Shown piece after piece: positions 38,101 to 50,008 of a stretch of DNA of 64,000 nt (within the stretch, counting starts at the first letter, position 1; every line of letters starts with the position of its first letter). The stretch lies in NCBI RefSeq assembly GCF_021018805.1, contig NC_086248.1:22762922-22826921 (forward strand), in the 5' to 3' direction. Below the pieces are notes generated by a model. That model saw only the letters and a program-made list of their open reading frames with translations. It did not search any database and was not told the DNA's origin. Origin of the DNA: Prinia subflava (lineage: Eukaryota > Chordata > Aves > Passeriformes > Cisticolidae). The translations under genes and the position numbers were made by a program.

Positions 38101-41100
38101 GTGCATTTTCTTTGATTTTTTCGCATTAAGCCCATTACTTCCCATGTCCTGAAAGCATCACTAATTATCACTAATTAGATTTGTCTCTGGACTGACTGTG
38201 AAGACAAACAAGTTGAGTCAGTAATTCTAGTTTACTCCAAGCACTCTTAACTGAGCTCAAAGAAAAGAAGCTGAAGTTCCCAATGCAGTGTTCTACTTAC
38301 CAAGGTCATCACTTAGGTTTTTCAAGCATAAATCTCTATGGGTGAAAATGCATATTTTAAAATACAGAGAACTACTCAAACCTTTTTAGGAAATTAGACA
38401 TGAAACATTATGACAAATAAAATGATTATAAAAGCCAAGCTGAAGATATACATTTTTAAATGAAGAGTAAAAAATTTAAAAAGAGAAATACAGTTGATTG
38501 GGAAAGTCTCAATTTGTGCATGAATTTAAAATAATTCCATGTAGCCTGAGACTTTGTAGAGATATTTCCCAGTCTTCCCATCCCTTTATCAGACAAAGGA
38601 AGAAGACAGTGGAGAAAATTTTCAATGTTAGACTATACCTCTCACAGCTGCATAAGTTTAAATGGAATATTTCTTTATTTTTTCTTTGACATTTTTCATG
38701 CTGCTTGCGTTCATATCTGTACCATAAAGTCCTATATAAGATCTAGACAACTGAATAAAAAATACTGAGATCTAAATGTAAAGTTTTTTTGGTGTTCTTT
38801 TTTTTTCTACTTCTATTTCAATTTTGTCACATAATTAAGATTTTAGTCAGACACTGGTGGGCTAGAAATCTGAAAAAGTTAAGTAGAGCTACTTGTCTCT
38901 GGTACACACCTGTGTCTAAGATCACAGTTAACTGTGCTTAGAGATACCACCATTCCATTTGCCTATGGAAGTGCCTGCCAGTCTCTCATTTGTACAATTT
39001 GACAATTTGTCACTTCTCACAAACCCAAATGCAGCCCATGATGTTTGTATCCCTTGCCTCTCTCTCACAGAGTTTCACATAATTAAATGCCCTATTTATT
39101 GCAATAAATATCTACATATGCACATAGGACCTACTTTTCAGGGGTTTGTTCTTACATTTGGGAGGTGGGGTTTAATTAATATTTTTTACAACCTCATGAC
39201 AAGTTTATAGAAGGTTCTGCATAAAGAAAGGACTAAACCATCCAAAACAATCAGCTTTTTAGAGAACAATGGTCAGGAAAAAGACAGGTATGGAAACCTG
39301 GATAGATATCTGAAATGTTATACCTTGGCAAATTACAGTTTCTTCCAGATGTGAAAGACAGTTATAAATGTATATTGCATGATTATTGACAGTGCTTGTT
39401 AGGTCAAAAGATCATTTCCCTTGTCTGACTGGAGTTTCTGGGACTTTTCAGGATGTCTTCATTGACCTTTAGGTCATATAAATACAGGAAAACCAGAAAC
39501 ATAGATATTCATGGGTGTAGAGGTAACAAATGTGAAAAATACTTTTCATTAATCTTCCTAGCTATTGTTTTCAGACCCTTGAAGTTCTTTCATTTTTACA
39601 TTTTCATTTTCCTCTGGCTTCTCTGTTCCTCTCTCAGCTTTATCCTTGGTTTCCAGAGCTTTTTGTCCAATCTTTTGAGGATTTTCTGATGTGAAACACC
39701 TTTCTCATGGATTTTAAAATTCGGCTTTATCTATGTTCAACAACATGATATTGTTCAGTCAGCACCTGTGTACTTTTTTTGACAATCGATGACTTCATTG
39801 TTTAGTACTTAGCTTTCCTACTGTCTTGTGGATAGACTACTTATTTTTATAAGCAAAAAAATCAATTCACTTCGGTGTGACTCACATCTAACGACACATC
39901 AGCTTAAAAGTAATCCCTTGCCCTCTTCCAGAAAAGAGAGCACATTTCACAAGCTAAACCTTTCTCAAAATCCTGAGTAGTTCATTTATTCTTAATATAA
40001 GCTAAATAAATTCACTGTAGTTTCATAATTCACTTTGGGTGACATACACTGAAAATGCACCAGTGCCAATGACACCTGGACAAATGTGCAGTCTTTCACC
40101 TTCTTATCCACAAATTCCTGCTTCTCGGAGCATATAGTCTTAAAAGTACTTTATCTACTCATTTCCCTCTCCTACTCTATTGTCATGTGCCAGATCTCTC
40201 ACATCACACTCTTAGCTAACACTGCATTTACTTATCTTCCCTTTTGCAAATACAAAAGAGCTGTGTTTAAGATGGTTAAGTGTGGTCTCACTAATGTTCC
40301 CCACTTGCTATTCACTGCTACATATTCTTGCTCTGATATTGCCCCTGAAACAGCCCTTTTGAATTAGGAAAAAGAAAACATCAAGACTACCAGTCTTGGT
40401 GACCCTTTCAAAGGAATAGGTGCTTTATCTGCTCTTGAATGTTTCTCTGGCTACAGTAGCCATTCTCATTTCATGCAAGTGGCTATACTTCCACTCTTTC
40501 TACCAATGGAACTTTTTTTTTTTTTTGTGCTGATTTCAGTAGCCTTAATCTGACTGCCCTTCTCTTTTCCCTCTGGTGCCAATTACATCAATCATTTTTG
40601 AAATGGTCTCTGCAGGAAAACATGCCAACTAGGAAACGATGAAACAACAACTACTTTCTCCTCATGCTTCTAACACAAGAAGGTATTCTTTCTACTTTAG
40701 TTCCTGGGTTGAGCTGTGCTTGGCAATGCTAGTATTGCCATTAGTACTTGCTTGTCCACATGAGACATTCACCTAGAAAATATCTGAGAGAACCTGAGCT
40801 CATTTAAATTGAAAACATCACTTTTTTCTTCATTATTATTTGAATAAACACTTAATCATTCGCAAACCCACAGCCTAATTCTATGTCATTGAAATCGGTG
40901 AAAGATTTCTAATTGCAAGAAATAGGTCAGGCCCAATAGCTATCCCTTATTAAGTTTATTTATAAAAGTATGTATTAACTAAAGCATATGTTATGTTTGG
41001 TTCCAAGTTCTTTTACAGACTTTTTTTAATTGAAGGATTTTACTTTATTATCTGTTGATCTTTCTGTTTCCTTTGGGGAACTATTACATGCATTCTCTCC

Positions 41101-43339
41101 TTGTCTGTTTAATTCTTGTTTGAGATTCATAAAAGTCCTCAGACTGAGATTTTTCCTTTAAATACTGTATTTCAAGTCACTTCAGTATCTCTCAGCCACG
41201 AAGATTAACAAACACAGAAAGCTGAAATATTTGCTGGTATGTGACTGAATCTTTTCAGGACTATGGTACTTGCTTAATGTAGTCTTTATTAAAGCAAGAG
41301 AGATGGAAACATACACATTAGACAGGTCAAGCCAGGTTACAGCTAAATTTCTTCTGCCTCCTTTGCTTCATGAATTAATTTTTCCCTCAAATTCATGTGT
41401 TCCAAGGAATCCTTAGATTCCAGGAACTGATATGTTTTGTGCAGAGCTATCTAAGTATTTATCTGCAAAGAGAACCTTTGGGACAGACTTGAAAAGTATG
41501 CTTGCCCTCCCTGTTTGGTAGAGAAATTGATCTGTGCTCCTTGATGTCTGTTGACTTTTCTGTGTCTGGTCTAGTGCACTCTTCTAATTTATGCTACATT
41601 TTGAAAGTACGTGAAAGAGTGACCTGTTGACTGCTTTCAAAAATAACTTCAAAGCTTGGAACATTTAAGAGTCAGTATCTATCCTAGGTATCTTTGGTGC
41701 TAACACTGCATCTGACTTTATTATACACTTGTATACTGCTTTCATGTCCCTTCTGTGGCACAGCAAGTGGCACCTAGGTTCAGAACGCATAGAACCTCAG
41801 AGAGCATCAACTCCTAACATGACTGCGAAAATGAAGGGCAATACTGAACAAGATGTTAATGTGAGTCATATCTTCTTCCCTTCACCTAGACATTTTTCTC
41901 TTAGGATTTGTACTTGTGTCCATCCTGGGTATGATAGCAGGGAGAATGCTCTTCAGCTGTGGAGTGGTTGCCCTCTATGACCACAAAGCAGATTGTAACA
42001 ATAACCTCAGGAAAAGGCTCTGAAACCAAACCTATGGGATTAGAGAACTGCAGAGGATTTGAAAAAAAAGGCTAAACTTCCTTCTCAATAATGTTTATAC
42101 CTAAGCAAAATATTTTTATACATATAGAAGTTGCTGAATATCCAACAAAACTACTGAACAGCAGAAAGTTACTAGGAAAAGCACAAGGAAAAGCTTTTTG
42201 GCAAATAAATTATAAATGGAAACTTGAAAATTTGGCTTAGCTGAAATTGGTTGTAAACAAAATTCAACAAACATTTTTGGCAGGAAAAAAATAAAAAAGA
42301 AGGAAAAATTTGTGATTGTTGAAACATTTAATTTTGATACTTTAACAAGTGCGTTGAAATTAATTTATCAATATTTAATTCTAATAGGAGGATAAATGAC
42401 ACAAAAATCAATTGTTTCCTTTGGAACCTGATTAAAATTTTTTTTTTACCACAAAGGAACAACAAAGAAGAAAAGAAAGGAAAAGAAAGGCTTTATTTCT
42501 GCAATAAAATCTAAATAATTAAAAGAGAAGATTAATCTCAAGCAATTTTAATTTTTTCAGTCAGTCGTGGTGTCAAAAAATCAGTTATTCAGATCAGTTT
42601 ATTTGCCAGTGTTCTGGGAACTTTATAGCTGCCTGTTGCTTTTTGTGTGAAAACTGCAATGTTGATTTTAATTTCAAAATCACTCAGTGAGAGGTTTTTC
42701 CCTCTTCTCATGCTGACAGCTTGAGCAACATTCCTGTCATTATAACAATGGCTTGATCCTTTGCTCTCTGCTGAATACATGTGATGCAATATATAAGTCC
42801 CCCTTTTTTATTATTTCCTTTAGGATCCTTCATTCATTGGTATCCTTAACCATTTGCTTCTTGACCTTCAAGCCACTTTTCAAATCTTGCCTGTTTGCAT
42901 GAATGTTGGCATGGATATAAAGCATATGAGGATTAGATCTGTATGATCAGGAAATATAAAAAGAAGCTTTAATATTTTTTTTGGTTTTATCTCTTTTTTA
43001 AAAAAGGTAAGTGCAAACAAAGATGTACTCTTCTAATTGTTTGCTTTATACTACTGCTTTATGTTTTCTTTTTATTTCTAACCAAAGTGTACCTAAACTT
43101 GGAATCACTCTTTTGATCAAGGAGCCTAGGCAAATGTACAAGCTGGTAAAAAGCAAATTCTAAAAGCATCTAAAAGCACTGTTCAAGAAATAATAAAAAA
43201 ACCCCTTGTATCTGGAGCAGTTCCAGTATATATTTCGCTTGAGATGCATGAGGTCTTGAAGCTGCTCTCCATGGAAGAATGGTGGATCTTCAAGAAGGCC
43301 ATCAAACTAAGATGACTAATTTTTGAAATGTGTTACCTG

Positions 43340-43451
43340 ACTCATTTCTGGAAGGATAATCAGGAAAAACCCCAGAACAGCAGTGCAAGCAGGACAACGA
43401 CTGCTGCAGACGCTGAGGACTAAACTCTCTCTATCTGAGGACACCTGCCAG
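43340..43451 (+). other. Possible non-coding exon with a 5' splice site
   Basis: The segment up to 43,451 is richer in G, C and CpG than its surroundings and ends CCAG followed by GTAAAG at 43,452-43,457, a close match to the vertebrate splice-donor consensus. The start is undefined: there is no good polypyrimidine acceptor immediately upstream, so it might be a first exon or nothing at all. It has no open frame of note. Such donor-like words occur by chance about every few kilobases, hence the low confidence. Confidence 0.12.
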
Positions 43452-44169
43452 GTAAAGAAAGACTCTGTAAAGATGCTGATTCATCGTAGAACAGACCAAG
43501 AAGTAGATGAAACATAGAGTAGTTATGTAGAACAACATATTTTTATTCTTTTTTTTCCATCCTTCCTCTTTCTTAGAGTACAAAGAAAGAATAAACTTTG
43601 TTTTTCAGCCTACAGTATTGTAATTAGCTGTATCTTTCTACGACATGATTCCAGTCAACAGTTTGTCTGTAGATTTAGATGCACTAAGAAATAAGCCTAA
43701 TTTCCAACAGTGCTGAGTAACCATAGTTCCTGTGGAGAGCCTGAGGTGACATATTTTGTGGCTGTAAAACAGGCCAGAAAAGGACAAGGTATAAATGGAA
43801 CGTATTGCTCACCTTTCACTGCCTGGTGTCTACTTCAGAGTGTGAGGTTATTGATGGTTGTCTTATCAGGAACCTAAGGAGATAATATAATTTATTTATG
43901 CCCCAGTAAACAATTCTTAAACCTGTCTCAAAAATAACTGCAAAGCTGTGGATTTATCCTCTTTTAATTTTCAAGGAAAATGAGTCATAATTTTCAAAGT
44001 TCGATTAGGATCACCTAGGTACTTTAAAATGTACTGGATTTTTTTTCCTTCCATCCTTATGTCAGTGTTTTGCTAAATGTATTGTAGACTAGGAACTTAA
44101 AGACAGGTGTTTGAAGTCCCTCCTCTGATAATATACAGAAATGTACTTCATTCCTGTATTGGAATTGAT

Positions 44170-44212
44170 GGATTGATTTGAGCAGAATCAGGAGGATTGA
44201 TTTGAGCAGAAT
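44170..44212. repeat. Two-copy tandem repeat, period 24
   Basis: GGATTGATTTGAGCAGAAT occurs at 44,170-44,188 and again, identically, at 44,194-44,212, separated by CAGGA. Perfect identity over 19 bases suggests a fairly recent slippage duplication. Confidence 0.85.
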
Positions 44213-44570
44213 TGCAAGATTGTATTGATGTAAATGAAAGGAGAATTTGTCAGTTTTGCACAAAATGGAATTCTGACTTGTATGTTATCAGTGGCTAAGA
44301 AGCTGGCATGGTTCTTTTCTCAGTATTATATCTGTAATCTTACAGATGATGTTCAGAAACAGTCATAATTAAACAAATGAAATTTTATTAACCCAGTTAC
44401 AAAAACTAGGCATATGAATATTTTTAATGAGGTTGCGGAAAAATGTGGTATTGCTGCATTTTTAGTAATTCTATTTTTGCTATTGAGAGGACATAGCTGA
44501 TGGGAAGAAGAACATTCAGATCAGATCACATAAAAGGTATACATAATCCTATAACCTTAGGATCTGAGAA

Positions 44571-44712
44571 TGGTTTGGGAAGATATCATCTAATTAAAGA
44601 TTATCTAGTTCAAAAGCCCCTGTCACAGGCAGGGATAATTTCCACTAGATAAGGTTGCTCAAAGTCCCATTCAGCCTCACCTTTAACCCTTCCAGGGATG
44701 GGGCATCCATAT
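44571..44712 (-). mobile_element. CR1 LINE 3'-end fragment, - strand
   Basis: On the + strand GAATGGTTTGGGA, ATCTAGTTCAAAAGCCCCTG, CAGGCAGGGATAATTTCCAC, TAGATAAGGTTGCTCAAAG and CTTCCAGGGATGGGGCATCC (with small changes) follow the reverse complement of the CR1 3' end. This phrase set belongs to a different CR1 subgroup from the copy at 34,979-35,134. It stops at 44,712 after GGGCATCCATA. Confidence 0.92.
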
Positions 44713-45734
44713 CTAAGAAAAGAAAAGGAATAGAATATACAACAGAATACAAGAAGTGTTTGGACAGATCTGTGGAGAGATAATTCGAGTAATTACATTC
44801 AGAATATTTAATTTAGATATTTTTCTTCTTCCAAACAGATTTAACTTTCCTCTGTAGACAGTATTTCTGCTACTGATAACCATGGGAGAACATCCTGACA
44901 CTATTTTGGTCATCATATTGATTGTGGCTGTAATTGTAACTGGGAGAGACAGAAAGAGCACAATAAATTTATGGTAAGGCTCTCTTAAAATAAAGGAATA
45001 ATCTTCTAGTGTTATGTAATTAACATTCTGAATACATTAAAAATAAAAAAATTGAAATTAAAATAACCTCTTGGGATGTTTTAAAGCTTTTAATTTTGAG
45101 TACTTAAATACAATAATTACTAATTAAATTTCTTGATTTTGTTTGGGTTTTGTTTTTTTTTTTAATTTTCTCCTTTATTTGTTCTGAGGGAATGGGTATG
45201 TATATTCTTCAAAATAGCTAGCCTTTGGATAAACAATCATTTTCAAAATATAACTCAATCGCATTCACTTAAAGAAGTTAATTAATTATGGAATCTCCAA
45301 AGTAAAACTTAAGAGGAAAGTAGGGGAAAAAAGAAAAAAATTAGTGACTATGTGATTTTCTGTTTCCATAAACCACATGTGTGTGTGTGTATGTGTGCAG
45401 TGGAACTCCCTGACTTTCCCTGACTTTCCCATCCATTCCCTGATGTGACACCCAGGCAATGGATCTTTAGCCTACCCATCCCAACTGAGAACTGTCTGAG
45501 GTCTGGGAAATGTTCAAGACCATATTCAAAGCCGTGGTCAAAAATGTCATGCTGAACCCTTTTCGTAGAACTCTTTCTGAAACAGGAAAAAGTTATTTGA
45601 AGGTTGTACCCAGGTTTAGACATTGATCAAAGGAAGGATCAGAAGCAACTTCATGGATTCTGCCTTCCTTGTGCTTTTCCTTCACCTTCCTCTCAGGAGT
45701 ACTATCTCTGTCCAGTCAGGGAGTCTGACACAGG
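44713..45734. other. Short unique spacer between two CR1 fragments
   Basis: Contains a T-rich stretch near 45,150, a (TG)n microsatellite at 45,375-45,397 and a short duplication of TCCCTGACTT at about 45,408-45,430. The 91-codon open frame on the - strand (45,348-45,623) includes the translated microsatellite and is not a recognisable protein. Confidence 0.6.
45375..45397. repeat. (TG)n microsatellite
   Basis: Alternating TG over about 23 bases, interrupted once by an A. It is short but could be length-polymorphic. Confidence 0.8.
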
Positions 45735-46145
45735 GAATCACACAGAATGGCTGGGGTTTGAAGGTACATCCAGAGATCATCTGATCTTGAGCTTTCCTGC
45801 TCAAGCAGGGCCACCTAGAGCTGGTTGCCTAGGGCCATGTCCGGCTGGGTTTTGAATATCTCCAAAGATGGAGACTCCATAAAATCTCTAGGCTACTTCG
45901 GATAGTGATCAGTCAACTTCAAAGTAAAAAAGTGTTTCCTGGTGTTCAGACAAGACCTTCTGTATTTTGGTTTGTGCCCATTCCCTCTTCTCATACCACT
46001 GGACACCAGTGAATACAGTCTGTCTTTGTTTGACTTACATCCTTCCTTTCAGAAGGGAATTGATGAAATTCCCCATGAGTCTTCTCTTCTTTAGGCCAAA
46101 CAGTCATAGTTTCCTCATCCTTTCCTTATGAGATATGCTCCACAA
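45735..46145 (-). mobile_element. CR1 LINE 3' fragment, about 410 bp, - strand
   Basis: The + strand reads as the reverse complement of CR1: GAATCACACAGAATGGCTGG, CCAGAGATCATCTGATC, GCTCAAGCAGGGCCACCTAG, AGCTGGTTGC, a TTTTGAATATCTCCAAAG part, GGAGACTCCA, TCAAAGTAAAAAAGTGTTTC, GTTTGTGCCCATTCCC, ATTGATGAAATTCCCCATGA, GTCTTCTCTTCTTTAGGC and CCTTATGAGATATGCTCCA. It is the second longest CR1 piece here. Beyond 46,145 the match stops. It lies on the same strand and 1 kb from the fragment at 44,571-44,712; the two carry overlapping 3' ends, so they are separate insertions. Confidence 0.93.
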
Positions 46146-47668
46146 GGGTGCCAGGGAAAATACAAGTTTTATCCTTTTCTCTCTCTGATCCATCTTGCAC
46201 CTTGCTGCTTGCATACAGATATTTCAGGCATGTTGCTTCTTCTACGCCAATTCTTTCAAAATATAAAACAGATTTTCTCTCAACTGAAGCTGTTCCAGAA
46301 GTGCTACTGACATCTATTCGAAGTACTTCATCTCTGTAACCTCTACCCTTTCATATAAAATCCCATTAAATTGTTCTTTCCTTTTAGCATTGTTCTGTTT
46401 CTGATGGATGTCTTACAGGCCTGTGGATCACTGCAAGGTGTTACTAGTCTCTAGGTAATGTGCTAGGATGATTCAACACTTACAGAGAGAGACTCTTTTC
46501 TTTCCCCATGCCTCTTAACTCTGCATTCCAAATACTTATAAGTCCCTAACATCTGAGAGATGCTGTCCATGTCATTCCCATCTAATCCTGTATCACTTGA
46601 ATCCTCCTGTGACCTTTTACTCGACCAAACTGCGTTAGGTATGTTTCAGTCCTTTGGTCACAGTTCTTACATGAGTGTCTTCCCTAGAGTTTGCTTCTAC
46701 AAAATATGATTAACAGGTACCATGGTGTGGGCGGAATCAGTGAAGTCAAATGTTGTATCAGGACAAGAAAACATGAACAGCATACAGAATGAATCTTAGA
46801 AGCTGAGAGACATTGAAGGTCATATTCCAGGGGCTGTGGGACAAGCAGAACTCAACTGATCAGTTTCTAAGGTTCCTGGGAAACTAAGCACAACATCTGC
46901 AATTCTCGGATGGATGAACTCTCATTTTTCCTTTGAAAATTTGAGCCTGTTATCTTTGCAGTGTTTGCTAAAAGCGCTAAGCTAAAATTTTTTTTCAGTT
47001 GTGGTTCTTTCTGAGGACTCACCACTCAAGAGAGCTCTAGGTGCTCTGCTTAATTTCTCTGTTCTTAAGATCTGGTGAGTTATTTTGTTGTTCAACTTAG
47101 TTTACTGGAAATGCCATGCTGCATTGTGATATGTTAATATTTTAAGGGTTTTGTGACTCCTGATGTTGTGTACCAAATGTGAAAATATCTATTAATGTCT
47201 TACAGCCTGTAAGTTTTGAATTGCTTTGGTTTCTCTGTCTGTATATTACTATGGTCCCTAAAAGGTAAATATGTATAAACAAGGGATCAGTTCTGTTTAG
47301 CTTCAACCTCAGTGAACTCAGCTTAACATCAGGCTTCCAAAGACTATTTATAATTTGTTTTAGCGTAATACCGTGATTGTGGAGATAATTTTTCTTGGAA
47401 TCTATGTCCTTTAAAACATCAGCATCAGATACAACTGTGATGGCTGCCAGTCCTTCTAGTGTGAGCCAATGCACTTTGGAGGATCTGCACACTCATTATG
47501 TCTGTAAGCATATCCAACTACAGGCCTGTATGTCAGTGTGGCAACATTTTCACAGATGACAGTTCTTTTAATTCAAGGTGCTATCAACTGTTTTAATATA
47601 ATAAAAAGAGAATATTTTCACCTGGACAAATTAATTTCATATTGCTCATGCCTGTGGGCTACCTAGTG

Positions 47669-47693
47669 GAAGAAGGAATTTAATTCCTTCTTC
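47669..47693. repeat. 25-base palindrome with 12-bp arms
   Basis: GAAGAAGGAATT (47,669-47,680), a single T, then AATTCCTTCTTC (47,682-47,693) form perfect complementary arms. The spacer of one base makes it a cruciform-type rather than RNA-hairpin-type structure. No repeat family is recognised around it. Confidence 0.85.
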
Positions 47694-48000
47694 TTTAATT
47701 TTTGCATTCCTGGTTCTCTTTGGATTGCTGGAACGACTAGCTCTGTCTGTATTTAAGGATGGTCTCATTTTATATTCTGACCATTTCAGTAGGCTCTTCC
47801 TGCCTGTAGCAAGTGATGCTTCTGTCTGTCAGAAGCAAGTTCCAAGCTCCAAACAGCACTGTCTCCTGTTTTATGGTGCCTTATCGACAGCCCGTATTTT
47901 TGGGCTGGCCTCAGATAGTTTTAGTGTCATCGTTATAGCACTCATATTTCCTGCTTATCAGAATTGTTAGGATTATATTGTGTCTGGCTCCATAGCCCAT

Positions 48001-48110
48001 CTGGAATCAAATTGGTCATTGATCTAATATTGCAGTTTATCAGTGTTGCTTGAATTACATTGCAGATGACTATGTGTACCAGCTGGAACTGAATTGGCCA
48101 TTAATCTAAT
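48001..48110. repeat. Imperfect direct repeat, offset 82 bases
   Basis: The 28 bases at 48,001-48,028 and at 48,083-48,110 agree at 23 positions, and all five differences are transitions. Both copies have CTGGAA, AATTGG, CATT and ATCTAAT in the same spacing. It may be two diverged units of an old tandem repeat. Confidence 0.7.
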
Positions 48111-49977
48111 AACATCATTGCAAATGTGGCAGTTGAATGGTTGCATCCTCATGCAGTTTCTGTGCACTGGATGTCTTTACATTTGCTAGTCAAAATGCAG
48201 TTACCTTTTTCAATGAAGATTTCTGTTCAATCACTGCTTGTATTTTCCTCTGCTCCCTCATTTCAGAAATCACTTTAGGCCAAAAAGTGGTTTTGATTCA
48301 AAACCTTAAGGTCATGACCGAAAGACAAGACATTGCTCTACTCCTTTCCATGTTATTTTCCAGTGTAATGATCAGACTGAGAAAACTCCTTTGTTTCATC
48401 TAATATTAATCAAAAGTTACCCACTAAAGTAAAATTTTAAAACTTGCTGTCAGGCGAAAGGGGTATGCATTTTCAGAAAGCTGTTAATCCTACTTGTCTT
48501 TGATTGAAATGGAAATGATTCACCCAGAAAAGAAACTTGTTTTTTCCACTAATTGCAGATGGACAGTTAGAGTATGTCTAATTTTTACATAGCTAAAATT
48601 TGATTTGATGAATTCTATGTTCTGTTTCCATGGTTCCTTTCATTTAGCCTACATGTTTATTGTAAATCCCCAGCTGGTTTGGTCTGTTGCTCTTGCTGGA
48701 CACTACAGCTTGCTCTGCTCTGGCAAAGCATTCTCTATTGCTCAAGAATACCTTCCATCACCTAGAGTTTCTTGTCCCACAGGGGAAAAATATTTCTTAA
48801 AAACCAGATATTTTAGAGAGTTATCTCTGGATGTCATAGTTCTGAGATTTGTAGCACATAGCGACACTGTCTTGTACATTTAAGTTTCAAGTAAAATCCT
48901 CCATCTCTGCAGTCTTTTTCTGTCTGTGATCAGTTGTTATCCAATACCATCATCAATGGTTTCAGGATCCCCTTCAGTATTTCAGTGAACAGTTTCTGAT
49001 GTTTTTCTACCTCAACCTCACTCCTCTCATAAAGGAGTTTGCCTTAATTGCTCTCATATTTATTCACTGCATTGAATTATTTACTCATTTGGGCATGGCA
49101 TCATCCATACAAATGTGGCTTCTCTTCAAGCTCAGGTTACGACAGTCTCTTTCCTTTTTCTGCCTTATCTTTGTGTTTGTCTTAACATCCTGTTGAGACT
49201 ATCAGTACAAAGTCTGCCATGCTCCTAAATCTGAACTAATGTCTTTTCAAGACAAAGCATTGGAGAACAATCTAAAATGCATCTGCCTTTGCAGCCACAT
49301 CCACGTATTTTATGCTTCCTTTGTCCTCCAAGAGCCCTCTGGTACATCCTTTCTCACCTTTATGGGTAAGCAAAGACACTAGCTCTCTGCTCTGCACCAG
49401 GAGAGAATGGAAACACAGGTCTAGTGATCTCTATTCATGAGACAAGAATACACTTGGTAAAACCAAGGCTGAACATGCATTATCTGCATAGTTTCTTTTT
49501 AGAAACAAAGCCTTATCAAAATGATATTATATTGCCAATTAGTCCAATTGACTAGTATTTGGTTTTTTGAATGAAATGATGGTTCTGTCTCCTTGAATTT
49601 TTATATGCATAATTTCTCCGAAGAAAGAAAATCCACAAAGAAGAAAGGAAATGAAAGGAAAGTTTTCTCCTCCATCTTGGAAAAGGAAAAGAAATAATGC
49701 TTTTTTGTTGCCTATCAGGACAATTTTTTTCCATCACCTCAGTATCTCAGGCCATCCCTGTCTCCAGCTGACAAAATAGAATCTTTAAAAAAATCTGTTG
49801 TTGTAGTAAATAAAAGTGTCATGTATTAATTTTAGTTCTTTACATTTTAATATTTCTTTCTGCAGTTCTTTTTTAAGTTTGTTGCTGTTCTCAGGGAAAA
49901 TGTTCTAATTAATAATAGATCACACTGATTTACCCTTCTGCTTCAAGTGTTTTCCTCACCCCTCTGTAAGTGTATTA

Positions 49978-50008
49978 TTGGCTAGTATAAAGTTTTAGTA
50001 CTAGCCAA
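49978..50008. repeat. Inverted repeat, perfect 10-bp arms
   Basis: TTGGCTAGTA (49,978-49,987) and TACTAGCCAA (49,999-50,008) are exact complements around an 11-base loop. It is a small hairpin without any adjoining gene that would suggest a role. Confidence 0.75.

Larger units (their letters stand above)
35135..44570. other. Non-coding AT-rich DNA, no gene recognised
   Basis: This is the longest part without a recognised repeat. It is AT-rich with a pyrimidine-rich portion at about 39,420-40,720 including a T run at 40,511-40,526. Two small tandem duplications occur at 38,158-38,177 and 44,170-44,212. A possible non-coding exon ends at 43,451. The 119-codon open frame at 37,687-38,046 (+) matches nothing I know. 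Nothing else is supportable. Confidence 0.6.

Noticed and set aside
46146..46340. Possible continuation of the CR1 fragment ending at 46,145
   Set aside because: The wording after CTCCACAAGG no longer follows the CR1 consensus that I would expect further 5' in the element.
47142..47492. 116-codon open frame on the - strand with protein-like composition
   Set aside because: I could not place it in any family and saw no splice signals that would make it an exon.
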